From: Caulobacter sp. UNC279MFTsu5.1
GTDB lineage: Bacteria; Pseudomonadota; Alphaproteobacteria; Caulobacterales; Caulobacteraceae
Assembly: GCF_900114015.1 (NCBI RefSeq)
Contig: NZ_FORN01000022.1
Span: 16,309 to 80,308, forward strand
Direction of reading: 5' to 3'
DNA length: 64,000 nucleotides
Positions 18,142 to 27,739 of this stretch are shown in pieces. A model generated the notes under the pieces. The model saw nothing but the letters and a program-made list of their open reading frames with translations. It made no database searches and was not told where the DNA came from. Both the position numbers and the translations under genes were made by a program. How positions within the stretch are numbered: the stretch's first letter is position 1; each line of letters opens with the position of its first letter.

Positions 18142-18153
18142 GGTAACGTTACC
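18142..18153. promoter_or_regulatory. LacI-type operator 1
   Basis: GGTAACGTTACC is a perfect 12-bp palindrome with the central CG typical of LacI-family sites. It lies in the 425-bp gap between the LacI gene and the TBDR. Confidence 0.6.
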
Positions 18154-18315
18154 ATATGGAAGACCCGCCCTCTTGACGCATCCACATCCCGCATTTTGCG
18201 CCAATTTTCACAAGAAGGTGGCACATTTCGTCCTAGCAGCGAACAGAGGATCCCTCTTGAGCGTCGTTATGTCGGAGTATTGACATGCCGAGACAGCGGA
18301 CATACCAAATTTTAC

Positions 18316-18327
18316 GATAACGCTACC
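18316..18327. promoter_or_regulatory. LacI-type operator 2
   Basis: GATAACGCTACC matches operator 1 in 10 of 12 positions and lies 75-80 bp before the TBDR start. Centre-to-centre distance between the two sites is 174 bp, long enough for looping. Confidence 0.5.
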
Positions 18328-18390
18328 ATCGACCGGGCGAACGCCCGCAGGAAGCGTCAAACGCGCCGGCCAACGGCGCTTTAGGGAGGG

Positions 18391-21300
18391 ATGGATATGG
18401 TCTCGACGGACAGAGAGCTTTCGCGCGCCCGCGCCGGGAGCACCGGGAATTCCAATTTGGGCGCCGCGGCGAACGCGGCGATAAACGGACGTTTAGTCCG
18501 GCAAATGAAGCGCATGACTTTCAGCTCGGCCGGCGCGGCCGCCCTGCTCGCTAGCCTGATCGCCTCCCCGGCCCTGGCGCAGACCACCGCGCCCACGCCG
18601 GAGACCGCCACGGTCAGCGAGATCGTCGTGACCGGAACACGCATTCAGACCACGGGCTTCACCGCGCCCACGCCCACGTCGATGATCGGCGAGGCCCAGA
18701 TCCAGAACAACGCCCAGCCCAACGTCTTCGCCACCATCGTCCAACTGCCGTCCTTGCAGGGCTCCAGCGGATCGACGACCAACACCTTCAGCACCTCTAG
18801 CGGCCAGCAGGGCCTCAGCTCGTTCTCGCTTCGCGGCTTGGGCACCATCCGCACCCTGACCCTGCTCGACGGACAGCGCGTGGTCGGGGCCTACTACACA
18901 GGCGTCACCGACGTCAGCCTGTTCCCGCAACTGCTGATCAAGCGCGTGGATGTCGTGAACGGCGGCGCCTCGGCCTCCTATGGGTCGGACGCTGTGGGCG
19001 GCGTCGTCAACTTCATCACCGACACCCACTTCAACGGGCTCAAAGGCAACGTCCAGGCCGGCGTCACCACCTACGGCGACGATGAGCAGGGCCTGGTGCA
19101 ACTGGCCGCGGGCCGCAGCTTCCTCAATGATCGCCTTCGCGTGGTCGCCAGCGGCGAATGGGCCAAGGAGGACGGCGTGGGCCCGGGCGACTTCGGTCTG
19201 GACCTAGCCGGGGATCGCGACTGGTTCACCCAGACGACGATGATCAACCGCAACGTCACTAATGACGGCTCGCCGCAGTATGTGATGCGGGACTTCGCCC
19301 AGCCCTACAACTACACCAAGTACGGCCTGATCTCCGCGGGCCCGCTGCAAGGCACGGCCTTCGACCAGAACGGCCAGCCGTTCCAGTTCCAATACGGCTC
19401 CAACGGCGTGCCGTCCAAGGCCGCCAACGGGGCGGTCATCGGCTGCTTCCCCGGATTCTGCGTCGGCGGCGACCTGTCGGGCAATGTCGACACCGGCCGC
19501 ACGCTCCAGTCGGCGATCGAACGCAAGGTCGCCTATGGCCGCGTGGGCTACGACTTCGCCGACAACAACGAGGTCTATCTGTCGTTCAACCTTGGCCAGG
19601 TCAAAACCCACAACCAGCCGGTGAACGGGGAAAATCGCCCAGGCTTGACCCTGCAGTGCGCCAATCCGTACGTGCCCGCTTCGGTGCAGGCCGCGTGCGC
19701 CACCGCGGGCGTCACCAGCTTCCAGTTCGGCACCAGCAACGCACTGCTGCCCAACACCGAGGTTCACACCGACCGCCGTCAGTATCGCACCGTCGCCGGC
19801 CTGAAGGGCAAGTTCGCGGCCTTCAATTCCGATTGGAGCTATGACGCCTATTACGAGCACGGGGTGAACAAGACGGCGATCGACGTCGACCACATCCTGC
19901 TCACGCCACATTACAACCAAGCCATCCAGGCGGTCACCTTGAACGGCGCGATCGTCTGCGCCGATCCCGTGGCGCGGGCCAACGGCTGCCAGCCGCTCAA
20001 CATCATCGGCGGCAAGACGCCTTCGGCGGCGGCGCTGGCCTATGTCCAACCCGAGAACGGCCCGTTTCAGCGCCTACGCATGACCCAGGACGTGGTCAGC
20101 CTGAACTTCTCGGGCGCCCCGCTCAATCTGTGGGCCGGGCCGCTGTCGGTGGCGTTCGGCGCCGAATATCGCCGGGAGTTCTATACCGTCCGCGCCGACG
20201 CCTATGGCGCGGGCGTCTCGGACCGCAGCCCCAACACGGCCGAGTTCCCGGCCGACCCCGTGCTGTCGACCGTCGGCAACAATTGGTACGCGGGCAACTA
20301 CAAGAACGGCAACGGCGCCTACCACGTCGAGGAAGCCTATCTCGAAGTGGACGTCCCCCTGATCAACTCCGAGCCCCTAGGGCGCGCCAACTTCAACGCC
20401 GCGGCGCGGGTGACCGACTACAGCACCTCGGGAACCGTCTGGACCTGGAAAGCCGGCGGCACCTGGGACACACCCCTCAAGGGCTTGCGCCTGCGCGGAG
20501 TCACCTCCCGCGACGTACGCGCGCCCAATCTTTCGGAATTGTTCGCCGCGCCGGTCACGACCACCCTGCCCAACTTCCTGGACCCGGTGCGCAACGTGAA
20601 CGTGGTGGCGATCCAGAACGCCGTGGGCAACCCCAACCTGACCCCCGAGATCGCCCGCAACACCGAGCTCGGGGTGGTTTTGGCCAACCCTTCGTGGCTG
20701 CCCGGCTTCAGCGCCTCGTTCGACTATTACAAGATCAAGATCGACGACGTCATCTCAAGCTTGGGCGCGGCCCAGATCGTCGACCTGTGCTTTCGAAACA
20801 TCCTGCCCGAGACCTGCGGGACCTATAATCTCAACAACACCAGCGGCCCCAACTACATCAACGTCCAGTCGTTCAACCTGGCCTCGTGGAAGACCAGCGG
20901 CTTCGACATCGAAGCCAGCTATCGCTGGCAACGACCTCTGGGCCTGGACGGCAACTTCACCCTGCGAGCCCTGGCCACGCATATCCGGGAGTTCATCACC
21001 GACACGGGCCTGCCGGGCACCGCGCCGACCGACTCAGCGGGCGTGAACACCGGGGCGACGCCGGACTGGAAGTGGCTGGCGATCCAAACCTACGAGAACG
21101 ATCGCTTCAGCCTGACAGTCCAGGAGCGCTGGTTCAGCGACGGCAACTACGGCAACCAGTATGTCGTCTGCGCCGCGGGAAGCTGTCCCGTCTCGACGGC
21201 GATCGCGCCCACGATCGACAAGAACTTCATGCCGGGCGCGTTCTACCTGGACATCGGCGGCACGTATAACATCCGCCAGGACGTGACGGCCTATTTCAAG

Positions 21301-21411
21301 GTCGACAACGTCTTCGATCATGACCCGGCCAAGTCGCCCGCCTACGCCAATCCCGCCCTCTACGACATCGTCGGGCGCATCTATCGCGGGGGCGTCCGCT
21401 TCCGCTTCTAG
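18391..21411 (+). CDS. TonB-dependent receptor, LacI-linked
   Basis: 1006 residues from ATG 18391. An AGGGAGG just upstream fits ATG 18391 or, with better spacing, ATG 18397. A shorter start at 18505 gives a textbook signal peptide but has no ribosome site, so the N-region may be long. Cleavage is near ALAQ. The plug shows VSEIVVTGTRI (TonB box region), FSLRGLGTIRTLTLLDGQR and VDVVNGGASASYGSDAVGGVVNFIT. The barrel ends VGRIYRGGVRFRF with the C-terminal Phe. Two Cys pairs in extracellular-loop regions may be disulfides. The adjacent LacI regulator and operators suggest a carbohydrate ligand (inference). Confidence 0.93.
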   Translation: MDMVSTDRELSRARAGSTGNSNLGAAANAAINGRLVRQMKRMTFSSAGAAALLASLIASPALAQTTAPTPETATVSEIVVTGTRIQTTGFTAPTPTSMIGEAQIQNNAQPNVFATIVQLPSLQGSSGSTTNTFSTSSGQQGLSSFSLRGLGTIRTLTLLDGQRVVGAYYTGVTDVSLFPQLLIKRVDVVNGGASASYGSDAVGGVVNFITDTHFNGLKGNVQAGVTTYGDDEQGLVQLAAGRSFLNDRLRVVASGEWAKEDGVGPGDFGLDLAGDRDWFTQTTMINRNVTNDGSPQYVMRDFAQPYNYTKYGLISAGPLQGTAFDQNGQPFQFQYGSNGVPSKAANGAVIGCFPGFCVGGDLSGNVDTGRTLQSAIERKVAYGRVGYDFADNNEVYLSFNLGQVKTHNQPVNGENRPGLTLQCANPYVPASVQAACATAGVTSFQFGTSNALLPNTEVHTDRRQYRTVAGLKGKFAAFNSDWSYDAYYEHGVNKTAIDVDHILLTPHYNQAIQAVTLNGAIVCADPVARANGCQPLNIIGGKTPSAAALAYVQPENGPFQRLRMTQDVVSLNFSGAPLNLWAGPLSVAFGAEYRREFYTVRADAYGAGVSDRSPNTAEFPADPVLSTVGNNWYAGNYKNGNGAYHVEEAYLEVDVPLINSEPLGRANFNAAARVTDYSTSGTVWTWKAGGTWDTPLKGLRLRGVTSRDVRAPNLSELFAAPVTTTLPNFLDPVRNVNVVAIQNAVGNPNLTPEIARNTELGVVLANPSWLPGFSASFDYYKIKIDDVISSLGAAQIVDLCFRNILPETCGTYNLNNTSGPNYINVQSFNLASWKTSGFDIEASYRWQRPLGLDGNFTLRALATHIREFITDTGLPGTAPTDSAGVNTGATPDWKWLAIQTYENDRFSLTVQERWFSDGNYGNQYVVCAAGSCPVSTAIAPTIDKNFMPGAFYLDIGGTYNIRQDVTAYFKVDNVFDHDPAKSPAYANPALYDIVGRIYRGGVRFRF

Positions 21412-21420
21412 TTCAGCGAC

Positions 21421-21449
21421 CAGGCCGCCATCGGAAACATGGCGGCCTG
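21421..21449 (+). terminator. Hairpin after TBDR
   Basis: Perfect 11-bp arms CAGGCCGCCAT and ATGGCGGCCTG around 7 nt, starting 10 bp after the TBDR stop. There is no clear U-tract. Confidence 0.65.
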
Positions 21450-21480
21450 GCGACACCTCCCGACCAAAGCTCATTGAGGC

Positions 21481-21525
21481 GCCGCGCGCGCCTGGCCGGC
21501 GCCCAAGCCGCCAGGCGCGCGCGGC
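21481..21525. repeat. 15-bp inverted repeat
   Basis: GCCGCGCGCGCCTGG (21481-21495) and CCAGGCGCGCGCGGC (21511-21525) form a perfect stem with a 15-nt loop. It lies 70 bp after the TBDR terminator. It may be a second terminator or a dispersed palindromic element. Confidence 0.55.
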
Positions 21526-22280
21526 AGGATCCAGCACGCTCCCACCGCGCCCGCGCCTTTCGCCTTTGGCCGGTCCGAAAGCTGCAGAGCCGCACTGAGC
21601 CCTGCTAGCGCGGTGGAAGCGCCAGAAGCGGGCTTCGCCGTCCTGATAGAATCCGGACTTGAACGGCTTGCCGACCGGTCATCCGTCCGAAGAGCCAGAT
21701 CACGCTAGGCGCCATCAAGCCCGTGGACGGCGATCTGCCCGAGCCGCGCCTCGACGGCCCCTGACCCATTCCCGCAGATCGATCAGCTTCGGGCGCACCC
21801 GGATCGCCGCCTTCGGAGGCGCCATGGCGCGAGACAGTACCAATTTAGGCCCAATAAATAACCTTATGCGCCCATTCGCACGCCGAAAACCGCATTCTCT
21901 TAGGCACCTTCCAGAAAACTCATATTGATCATATGAATGATTAAGTTCACATTCTGACGGTGGTCATAAATTGGTATGCAAGAGACGCCTACCGACTCCT
22001 GGCCACGGGGGAACACACCGGCCGCTTCGCGGAAATATGAGAAGGGGGACCACGCCCGATCCGGTCGGAGACGAAAACGGAGACGCGCTCACAATTCTTA
22101 GCGCGTCAAGTTAAGCATTACAGACAACCACGAGATGAAATAAAACATACAAAGGGTAATCGCCTCAAAATAAAAGCAACCATAAGCATACAAGCAACAC
22201 CATCACGACAGTGGGCTTGCATCAACGCTTAAGGAATGCAGAAGTATTTGCTACTCTACAATACAAAAGGGGAATGGGAA
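21526..22280. other. Intergenic region with AT-rich promoter side
   Basis: The first 300 bp are GC-rich with short open frames lacking ribosome sites; one (about 21680-21765) reads RPKSQITLGAIKPVDGDL before a stop and may be a gene relic, not recognised. The last 350 bp are AT-rich with A-tracts and probably carry the promoter of the 22281 TBDR. A CATAT-5-ATATG repeat lies at 21921-21935. Confidence 0.5.
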
Positions 22281-24956
22281 ATGAAACTTCGACACTACGC
22301 CATGATGAGCACCGCCTTGTCGGGCTTCTTCTTCGCGAACGTGGCATCGGCCCAACAGGCTCCGCCTGCGGGCTCCGGCGACGAGATCGAGGCGGTCGTC
22401 GTCACAGGCTTCCGCAAGAGCCTGGCGACGGCGCTGCAGGCCAAACGCAACGACATCCGCGTCTCGGACGGCATCTCCGCCGAGGACCTGGGTAAGTTTC
22501 CGAGCGACAACATCGCCGAGGCCATTCAGCGCATCCCGGGCGTCCAGATCCAGAACGTCAACGGGCGCGGCGCCACCATCAGCATCCGTGGCCTTGGCCC
22601 GCAGTACGCGAAGGTGACCCTGAACGGTCAGGACTTCGCCAATCCCAACTTCATCGACGGCTTCCGCTTCGACATCATCCAGACCGAACTGGCCAGTTCG
22701 GTGCAGGTCTACAAGTCGCCGACGGCCGACATGGACATGGGCGGCCTGGCCGGCACCATCGACATCAGCACGGCTAAGCCGCTCGACATCAACGGTCAGA
22801 GACTGATCCTCTCGGCCAAGGGCCAGAAGGCCACGCTGGCCGGCGGCGGCGTCAATCCTGCTTTCGGCCTCGTCTACGCCAACCAGTATCTGGACGGGCG
22901 CCTGGGCGTCTACGCCGGTCTGAACTACCAGGAACTCGACGACCGCGCCGATTACGCGTTCATGGATCGCTGGTACACGGCCTCGGGCGCCCCCAATGAG
23001 TTTGCAGGTTCGGTCGCGACGCCACAGGGCACGCTGGTCCCACGCCGCTTCCGCTATCGGCGCATCGACCGCACCTCGGAACGCACCCAGTTCAACGCCG
23101 GCGTCGAGTACAAGGCGACCGACAATCTGAAGCTGGGCTTCACGGGCGTCTATTCGAAGGACGCCACCAAGTACAACGTCAACCAGATGGTGTTCGGCAA
23201 CTTCGCCAAGTCCTCGGTCGCGCCGGTGAAGGTGGCCAATGGCGCGGCCACCGTCGTCAACCTCGGCAACTTCACGTTCGACAACAACCGTCAGCTTGAA
23301 GTGCGCGACCTGTCGACCCAGGCCTATACCGGCTACGCCCGCTGGGATCTGGCGCCGAAGTGGCAGGCCAACGCCGTCGTGCACTACACCAAGGGCGACG
23401 GCTATCTCAGCGAAGAGGCCGCGATCATCGAGCCGAGGATCGCCTCGGGCGTGCTGGACTTCAGCAACCCCGACAGCATCAAGTTCACCATGTCGAGCGC
23501 GGCGACGGATCCCAGCGTCTATGCGACCTCGAACCTGGCCTGGTCGACCTATCCGAACGGCGCCCAGAATCATCAGGTCACCGACAGCAAGTCCGCCCAG
23601 CTCGACGTGAAGTACGAGGCGGGCTGGGGCGTCGTCAGCGACGTCCAGTTCGGCGGCAAACTCAAGAAGGAGGGCTTCGACCGCAACGTCACCCGTCGCG
23701 ACTTCTTCGACGACTTCTTCCAGTACGTTCCGACCTATACGGCCAGCAATCCGAAGGTCACCAACTTCCTGGACGGCGCGATCACCGGCGTGGACAGTTG
23801 GCTGACGCCCGACATCGAAGCCTATCGCAAGGCCCTGGCGGACAAGGGCGTGACGGTGCCGGCCGTCTACAACCCTCAGGACTCGTACGGCCTCTCGCGC
23901 AACGTCGACTCGCTCTACGCGATGACGAACCTGCGCGGCGACCTCGGCCCAGTGCCGTTCCGCGCCAATATCGGGGCGCGCTACGAGTCGACCAAGCAGA
24001 CGGTCACTTCGAACCTGACCGATGGCTGTGACTGCGACATCCAGAACCTGCTGGGCAAGATCTCGACGACCAGCAAGTACGACAACATCCTGCCCAGCGC
24101 CAACGTGGTGTTCGATTTCACCGACAGCCTGATCCTGCGGCTGGCGGCGGCCAAGACCCTGGTCCGGCCGATCCTCGACAGCAGCTCCAAGCTCAACACC
24201 ACCCAGTTCGAGACCCAGGACAGCGCCGGCCAGACCACGGTCTTCGTCGACCAGGGCAGTCCGACGCTGAAGCCGCTGACCGCCAAGAACCTGGATGTCA
24301 GCCTGGAGTGGTACTACGGCAAGGGCGCAGGCCTGAGCTTCGGCGCCTTCGCCAAGGACGTGAAGAACGGCACCTTCACCTCGCTAGTCTGTCCGACGTC
24401 ATGGAACGGCGTCAATCTGACGATGAACGCTTCGACCAACGACTGCACCGGCGCGAACGGCAAGATCTACGACATCACCGTCACCCAGAACGATCCGTCG
24501 GTGATCAAGCTGCGCGGCTATGAGGTCAACTGGCAACAGTCGCTGGACGCCTGGCTGCCGATCGACGGCTTCGGGATCATCGCCAACTACACCTATGTGA
24601 ACCCGAAGTATTCCACGACCGGCTTCTCGCTCCGGAACCTGTCTCGCAAGTCGGGCAACCTGACCGGCTACTGGGAGAACGACAAGTTCAGCACCCGGGT
24701 GTCGGCCAACTATCGCAGCGCCTACGAGCAAAGCAGCGTCGACAGCTTCTTCGCGCGTGAGGGGCACACCATCAAGTCGGGCGTGCAGGTGGACTTCTCG
24801 GCCAGCTATAACCTGAACGACCACATGACGCTCACGGCCGCGGGTCAAAACCTCTTCAACAAGAAGGAAGAGGCCTACAAGAAGACGCCGAGCCTCTGGC
24901 AGGAGACCGGCGTGTTCGGTCCCAGCTACCAGATCAGCTTCGTCTACAAGATGTAG
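22281..24956 (+). CDS. TonB-dependent receptor preceding GH2 glycosidase
   Basis: 891 residues from ATG 22281; GGGGAATGGGA is the ribosome site, which rules out the ATG at 22236. The signal peptide ends ASAQ. The TonB box region is IEAVVVTGFRKSL, and the plug has NIAEAIQRIPGVQIQ, GRGATISIRGLGPQYAKVTLNG and QVYKSPTADMDMGGLAGTID. This plug type is common among Caulobacter and Sphingomonas oligosaccharide receptors. The barrel ends GPSYQISFVYKM. The GH2 gene lies 154 bp downstream on the same strand, which suggests import of a beta-linked oligosaccharide, but a strong terminator stands between them. Confidence 0.93.
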   Translation: MKLRHYAMMSTALSGFFFANVASAQQAPPAGSGDEIEAVVVTGFRKSLATALQAKRNDIRVSDGISAEDLGKFPSDNIAEAIQRIPGVQIQNVNGRGATISIRGLGPQYAKVTLNGQDFANPNFIDGFRFDIIQTELASSVQVYKSPTADMDMGGLAGTIDISTAKPLDINGQRLILSAKGQKATLAGGGVNPAFGLVYANQYLDGRLGVYAGLNYQELDDRADYAFMDRWYTASGAPNEFAGSVATPQGTLVPRRFRYRRIDRTSERTQFNAGVEYKATDNLKLGFTGVYSKDATKYNVNQMVFGNFAKSSVAPVKVANGAATVVNLGNFTFDNNRQLEVRDLSTQAYTGYARWDLAPKWQANAVVHYTKGDGYLSEEAAIIEPRIASGVLDFSNPDSIKFTMSSAATDPSVYATSNLAWSTYPNGAQNHQVTDSKSAQLDVKYEAGWGVVSDVQFGGKLKKEGFDRNVTRRDFFDDFFQYVPTYTASNPKVTNFLDGAITGVDSWLTPDIEAYRKALADKGVTVPAVYNPQDSYGLSRNVDSLYAMTNLRGDLGPVPFRANIGARYESTKQTVTSNLTDGCDCDIQNLLGKISTTSKYDNILPSANVVFDFTDSLILRLAAAKTLVRPILDSSSKLNTTQFETQDSAGQTTVFVDQGSPTLKPLTAKNLDVSLEWYYGKGAGLSFGAFAKDVKNGTFTSLVCPTSWNGVNLTMNASTNDCTGANGKIYDITVTQNDPSVIKLRGYEVNWQQSLDAWLPIDGFGIIANYTYVNPKYSTTGFSLRNLSRKSGNLTGYWENDKFSTRVSANYRSAYEQSSVDSFFAREGHTIKSGVQVDFSASYNLNDHMTLTAAGQNLFNKKEEAYKKTPSLWQETGVFGPSYQISFVYKM

Positions 24957-24992
24957 CCAGCCGGCTTCATCGACGAAATGTCGCCTAACCCA

Positions 24993-25019
24993 GCGTCGCG
25001 GGCTTGAAATCCGCGACGC
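24993..25019 (+). repeat. Hairpin downstream of TBDR
   Basis: GCGTCGCGG and CCGCGACGC are perfect 9-bp arms around 9 nt, without a U-tract. It precedes the stronger terminator at 25034. Confidence 0.5.
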
Positions 25020-25033
25020 ACCGCCTTCCCCCT

Positions 25034-25079
25034 TACCCGCCGCGTCCGGCCTGACATCCGCGCGGCGGGTAGCTTTTTT
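25034..25079 (+). terminator. Strong intrinsic terminator between TBDR and GH2 gene
   Basis: TACCCGCCGCG (25034-25044) and CGCGGCGGGTA (25061-25071) form a perfect 11-bp stem, followed by GC and six T residues. It ends only 31 bp before the GH2 start codon. Confidence 0.88.
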
Positions 25080-25110
25080 CACCGCTGTCCTTGTTCCAGG
25101 GAGCCCTGTT

Positions 25111-27582
25111 TTGCCGATCGATCGACGCACCTTGATCAGCGCCTTGCCTGTCGCGGGCGCGGCGATCGCGCCGGCCTTGGCGAAGGCGGCCGAACCGGCG
25201 TCGACGGCGGCGCCTGCTCCTCGCCAGCGGATCCGTCTGGACGATGGCTGGCGCTTCGCCCTGGGCCACGCCGCCGATCCCGATCGCGACTTCGGCTTCG
25301 GCGAATTCCAGCAGACCTTCGCCAAACAAGGGCGGGGCGTCGGCCGCATCGCCGCGCCCGACTACGACGACAGCGGCTGGCGGGACGTGACGCTGCCCCA
25401 CGACTGGGCGGTGGAGCTGCCGTTCGTCGACAACGCGCGCTTCACCCGCAACCCCGCCAACAAGGACGACGAGGATCTCGCCGCCGCTCACGGCTACAGG
25501 CCGATCGGCCGGGGTTTCCCCGAAACCTCCGTCGGCTGGTACCGCACGATCCTGCCGATCGCCCCGGCCGACGCCCAAGGGCGCGTGGCCCTGGAGTTCG
25601 ACGGGGCGTTCCGCGACGCCACCGTGATCGTCAACGGCTACATCGTTACCCAGCATCACAGCGGCTACGCCTCGTTCGGCGTCGACATCACCGAGTTCCT
25701 CAACACCGACGACAAGCCCAACGTGCTGCTCGTGCGGATCGACGCCAGCCTGGGCGAGGGCTGGTTCTACGAGGGCGCGGGCCTCTATCGCCACGTCTGG
25801 CTGGTGAAGACCTCAACGCTGTTCGTGCCCCAGTGGGGCGTCTTCGTTCGCGCCGCCCCCGACGGCCGCGTCGAGGCCGACGTCGAACTGACGAACCAAC
25901 GCGATGCGCCGGCCCAGGCCAGGATCGAGGCCGTGGTGCTGGATCCGGCGGGCGCGCCGGTCGCCTCGGCCCAGACCGCCCAGGCCGTCGCGGGCTGGCG
26001 AACCGAGACCGCGCGCCTGGCCTGCGCCATCGCCTCGCCCCGCCTCTGGTCGACCGACGAGCCCAATCTCTACGTCCTGCGCGTGACCGTCCGGGAAGGC
26101 GAGGCGATCCGCGACATCTACGAGGTGCGCTTTGGCGTGCGCGCCTTCCGCTTCGACGCCCGCGAGGGCTTCTTCCTCAACGACCGGCCGCTGAAGCTCA
26201 AGGGCGTCAACAACCATCAGGATCATGCCGGAGTCGGCGCGGCGATCCCCGACGCCTTGCAGGTCTGGCGGCTGAAGCAACTGAAGACCCTGGGCGCCAA
26301 CGCCTATCGCACCGCGCACAACCCGCCCACGCCCGAGCTTCTCGACGCCTGCGACGCGCTGGGGCTGCTGGTGATCGACGAAACACGCCAGATGAGCTCC
26401 GCGCCCGAGCCGCTCGACGAACTGCGCCGCCTGGTCCGCCGCGACCGCAACCATGCGTGCGTGATGCTGTGGTCGATCGGCAACGAAGAGCCGCAGCAGG
26501 GAACCGCGCGCGGCGCCAAGATCGCCAAGGCCATGGTTCGCGAAGTCCGCGCGCTGGACCCGACCCGCAAGATCACCGCCGCCATGAACCGCGGCCAGGG
26601 CCAGGGGATCACCGAGGCCCTGGACGTGATGGGCTTCAACTACCACGAAGAGCTGATCGAGCCGTTCCGGGTCCAATATCCGGACATGCCAATCATCGGC
26701 ACCGAAACCGCCAGCGCCGTCTCCACGCGCGGCGAGTACGCCCGCGACGACAAGCGCGCCGTCGTCTCGTCGTACGATGTCGACGCGCCCTACTGGGGCA
26801 AGACGGCCCAGGCCTGGTGGAGCCTCTACAATTCCAAGCCTTACCTGCTGGGCGGCTTCGTGTGGACAGGCTTCGACTATCGGGGCGAGCCGACGCCGTT
26901 CAACTGGTGGCCGTCGGTGTCTTCCAACTTCGGCATCATGGACCTGTGCGGCCTGCCCAAGGACATCTTCTACTACTACCAGGCCTGGTGGCGCGACGAC
27001 CTGCCGGTTCTGCATCTCCTGCCGCATTGGAACTGGGAGGGCCGCGAGGGCCAGCCGATCGAGGTCTGGGCCTATTCGAACCTCGAGGCCGTGGAGTTGT
27101 TCCTCAACGGCGTCTCCCTGGGCCGGAAGACGCCGCCCAAGGATGGGCATGCGCAATGGACGGTTCCCTACGCGCCCGGCCGGCTTGTCGCCTATGGCTT
27201 CAAGAACGGCCAGGTGGTGCTCAAGGCCGAGCGCCGCACGGCCGGCGCCCCCGCCCGCCTCGTCCTCGCGCCGGACCGCACGCAGTTGACCGCCGACGGC
27301 CAGGACGTGGCCGTGGTCAATGTCTCGGTCTGTGACAAGGCCGGCGTGATTGTGCCGAAGGCGGCCGTGCGGGTCGATTTCGGCCTTACCGGCCCAGGAA
27401 GACTGATCGGCGTCGGCAACGGCGACCCTAACAGCCACGAGCCGGACAAGGCCGCGTTCCGCACGACCTACAACGGCTGGGCCCAGGCGCTCGTCCAGAC
27501 GCGCAAGGCCGGCGGGACCATCCGGCTGGAAGCCCGCGCCGAGGGATTGCCCAACGCGGTCGCCATCCTCTCCAGCCGTTGA
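25111..27582 (+). CDS. Glycoside hydrolase family 2 protein (beta-galactosidase-like)
   Basis: 823 residues from TTG 25111, with AGGGAG upstream. The start DRRTLISALPVAG has a twin Arg and hydrophobic stretch, so it may be a Tat or Sec signal peptide to the periplasm. The GH2 sugar-binding domain has RIRLDDGWRF and DVTLPHDWAVELPF. The catalytic TIM barrel has YRTAHNPPTPELLDACD and WSIGNEEP with the likely acid/base E459; GTETAS holds the likely nucleophile E532. A DUF4982-like and Ig-like domain follow (EVWAYSNLEAVELFLNG). It would hydrolyse beta-galactosides or related beta-glycosides after the adjacent receptor brings them in. Confidence 0.93.
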   Translation: MPIDRRTLISALPVAGAAIAPALAKAAEPASTAAPAPRQRIRLDDGWRFALGHAADPDRDFGFGEFQQTFAKQGRGVGRIAAPDYDDSGWRDVTLPHDWAVELPFVDNARFTRNPANKDDEDLAAAHGYRPIGRGFPETSVGWYRTILPIAPADAQGRVALEFDGAFRDATVIVNGYIVTQHHSGYASFGVDITEFLNTDDKPNVLLVRIDASLGEGWFYEGAGLYRHVWLVKTSTLFVPQWGVFVRAAPDGRVEADVELTNQRDAPAQARIEAVVLDPAGAPVASAQTAQAVAGWRTETARLACAIASPRLWSTDEPNLYVLRVTVREGEAIRDIYEVRFGVRAFRFDAREGFFLNDRPLKLKGVNNHQDHAGVGAAIPDALQVWRLKQLKTLGANAYRTAHNPPTPELLDACDALGLLVIDETRQMSSAPEPLDELRRLVRRDRNHACVMLWSIGNEEPQQGTARGAKIAKAMVREVRALDPTRKITAAMNRGQGQGITEALDVMGFNYHEELIEPFRVQYPDMPIIGTETASAVSTRGEYARDDKRAVVSSYDVDAPYWGKTAQAWWSLYNSKPYLLGGFVWTGFDYRGEPTPFNWWPSVSSNFGIMDLCGLPKDIFYYYQAWWRDDLPVLHLLPHWNWEGREGQPIEVWAYSNLEAVELFLNGVSLGRKTPPKDGHAQWTVPYAPGRLVAYGFKNGQVVLKAERRTAGAPARLVLAPDRTQLTADGQDVAVVNVSVCDKAGVIVPKAAVRVDFGLTGPGRLIGVGNGDPNSHEPDKAAFRTTYNGWAQALVQTRKAGGTIRLEARAEGLPNAVAILSSR

Positions 27583-27586
27583 AGGG

Positions 27587-27611
27587 CGGCCGGCCTGACT
27601 TTGACCGGCCG
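27587..27611 (+). terminator. Hairpin after GH2 gene
   Basis: CGGCCGG and CCGGCCG flank 11 nt, starting 5 bp after the GH2 stop. It isolates the downstream nitrogen locus from GH2 transcription. Confidence 0.6.
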
Positions 27612-27693
27612 GGCCTTCCGCCCGGATGCGCAAGGATCGCACGCTCGCCGCTCAAAACCGAGGCGCCCGCGGCTCGGTTGAACCGCCCCTCAG

Positions 27694-27719
27694 TATTACG
27701 CATTGCATCCTTCGTAATA
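27694..27719. promoter_or_regulatory. Candidate NikR-like operator at the regulator/catabolic promoter
   Basis: TATTACG (27694-27700), 12 bp, CGTAATA (27713-27719). The same motif with the same spacing lies at 38501-38526 upstream of the ABC operon. It is 20 bp before the regulator start, so autoregulation is likely. Long-spaced inverted half-sites are the pattern used by NikR-type tetramers. Confidence 0.7.
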
Positions 27720-27739
27720 TCGATGATGGGATGCGCAAC

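Noticed and set aside
21659..21928. 89-codon open frame between two receptors
   Set aside because: No ribosome site, no family motif, and Arg/Pro/Ser-rich composition typical of chance frames.
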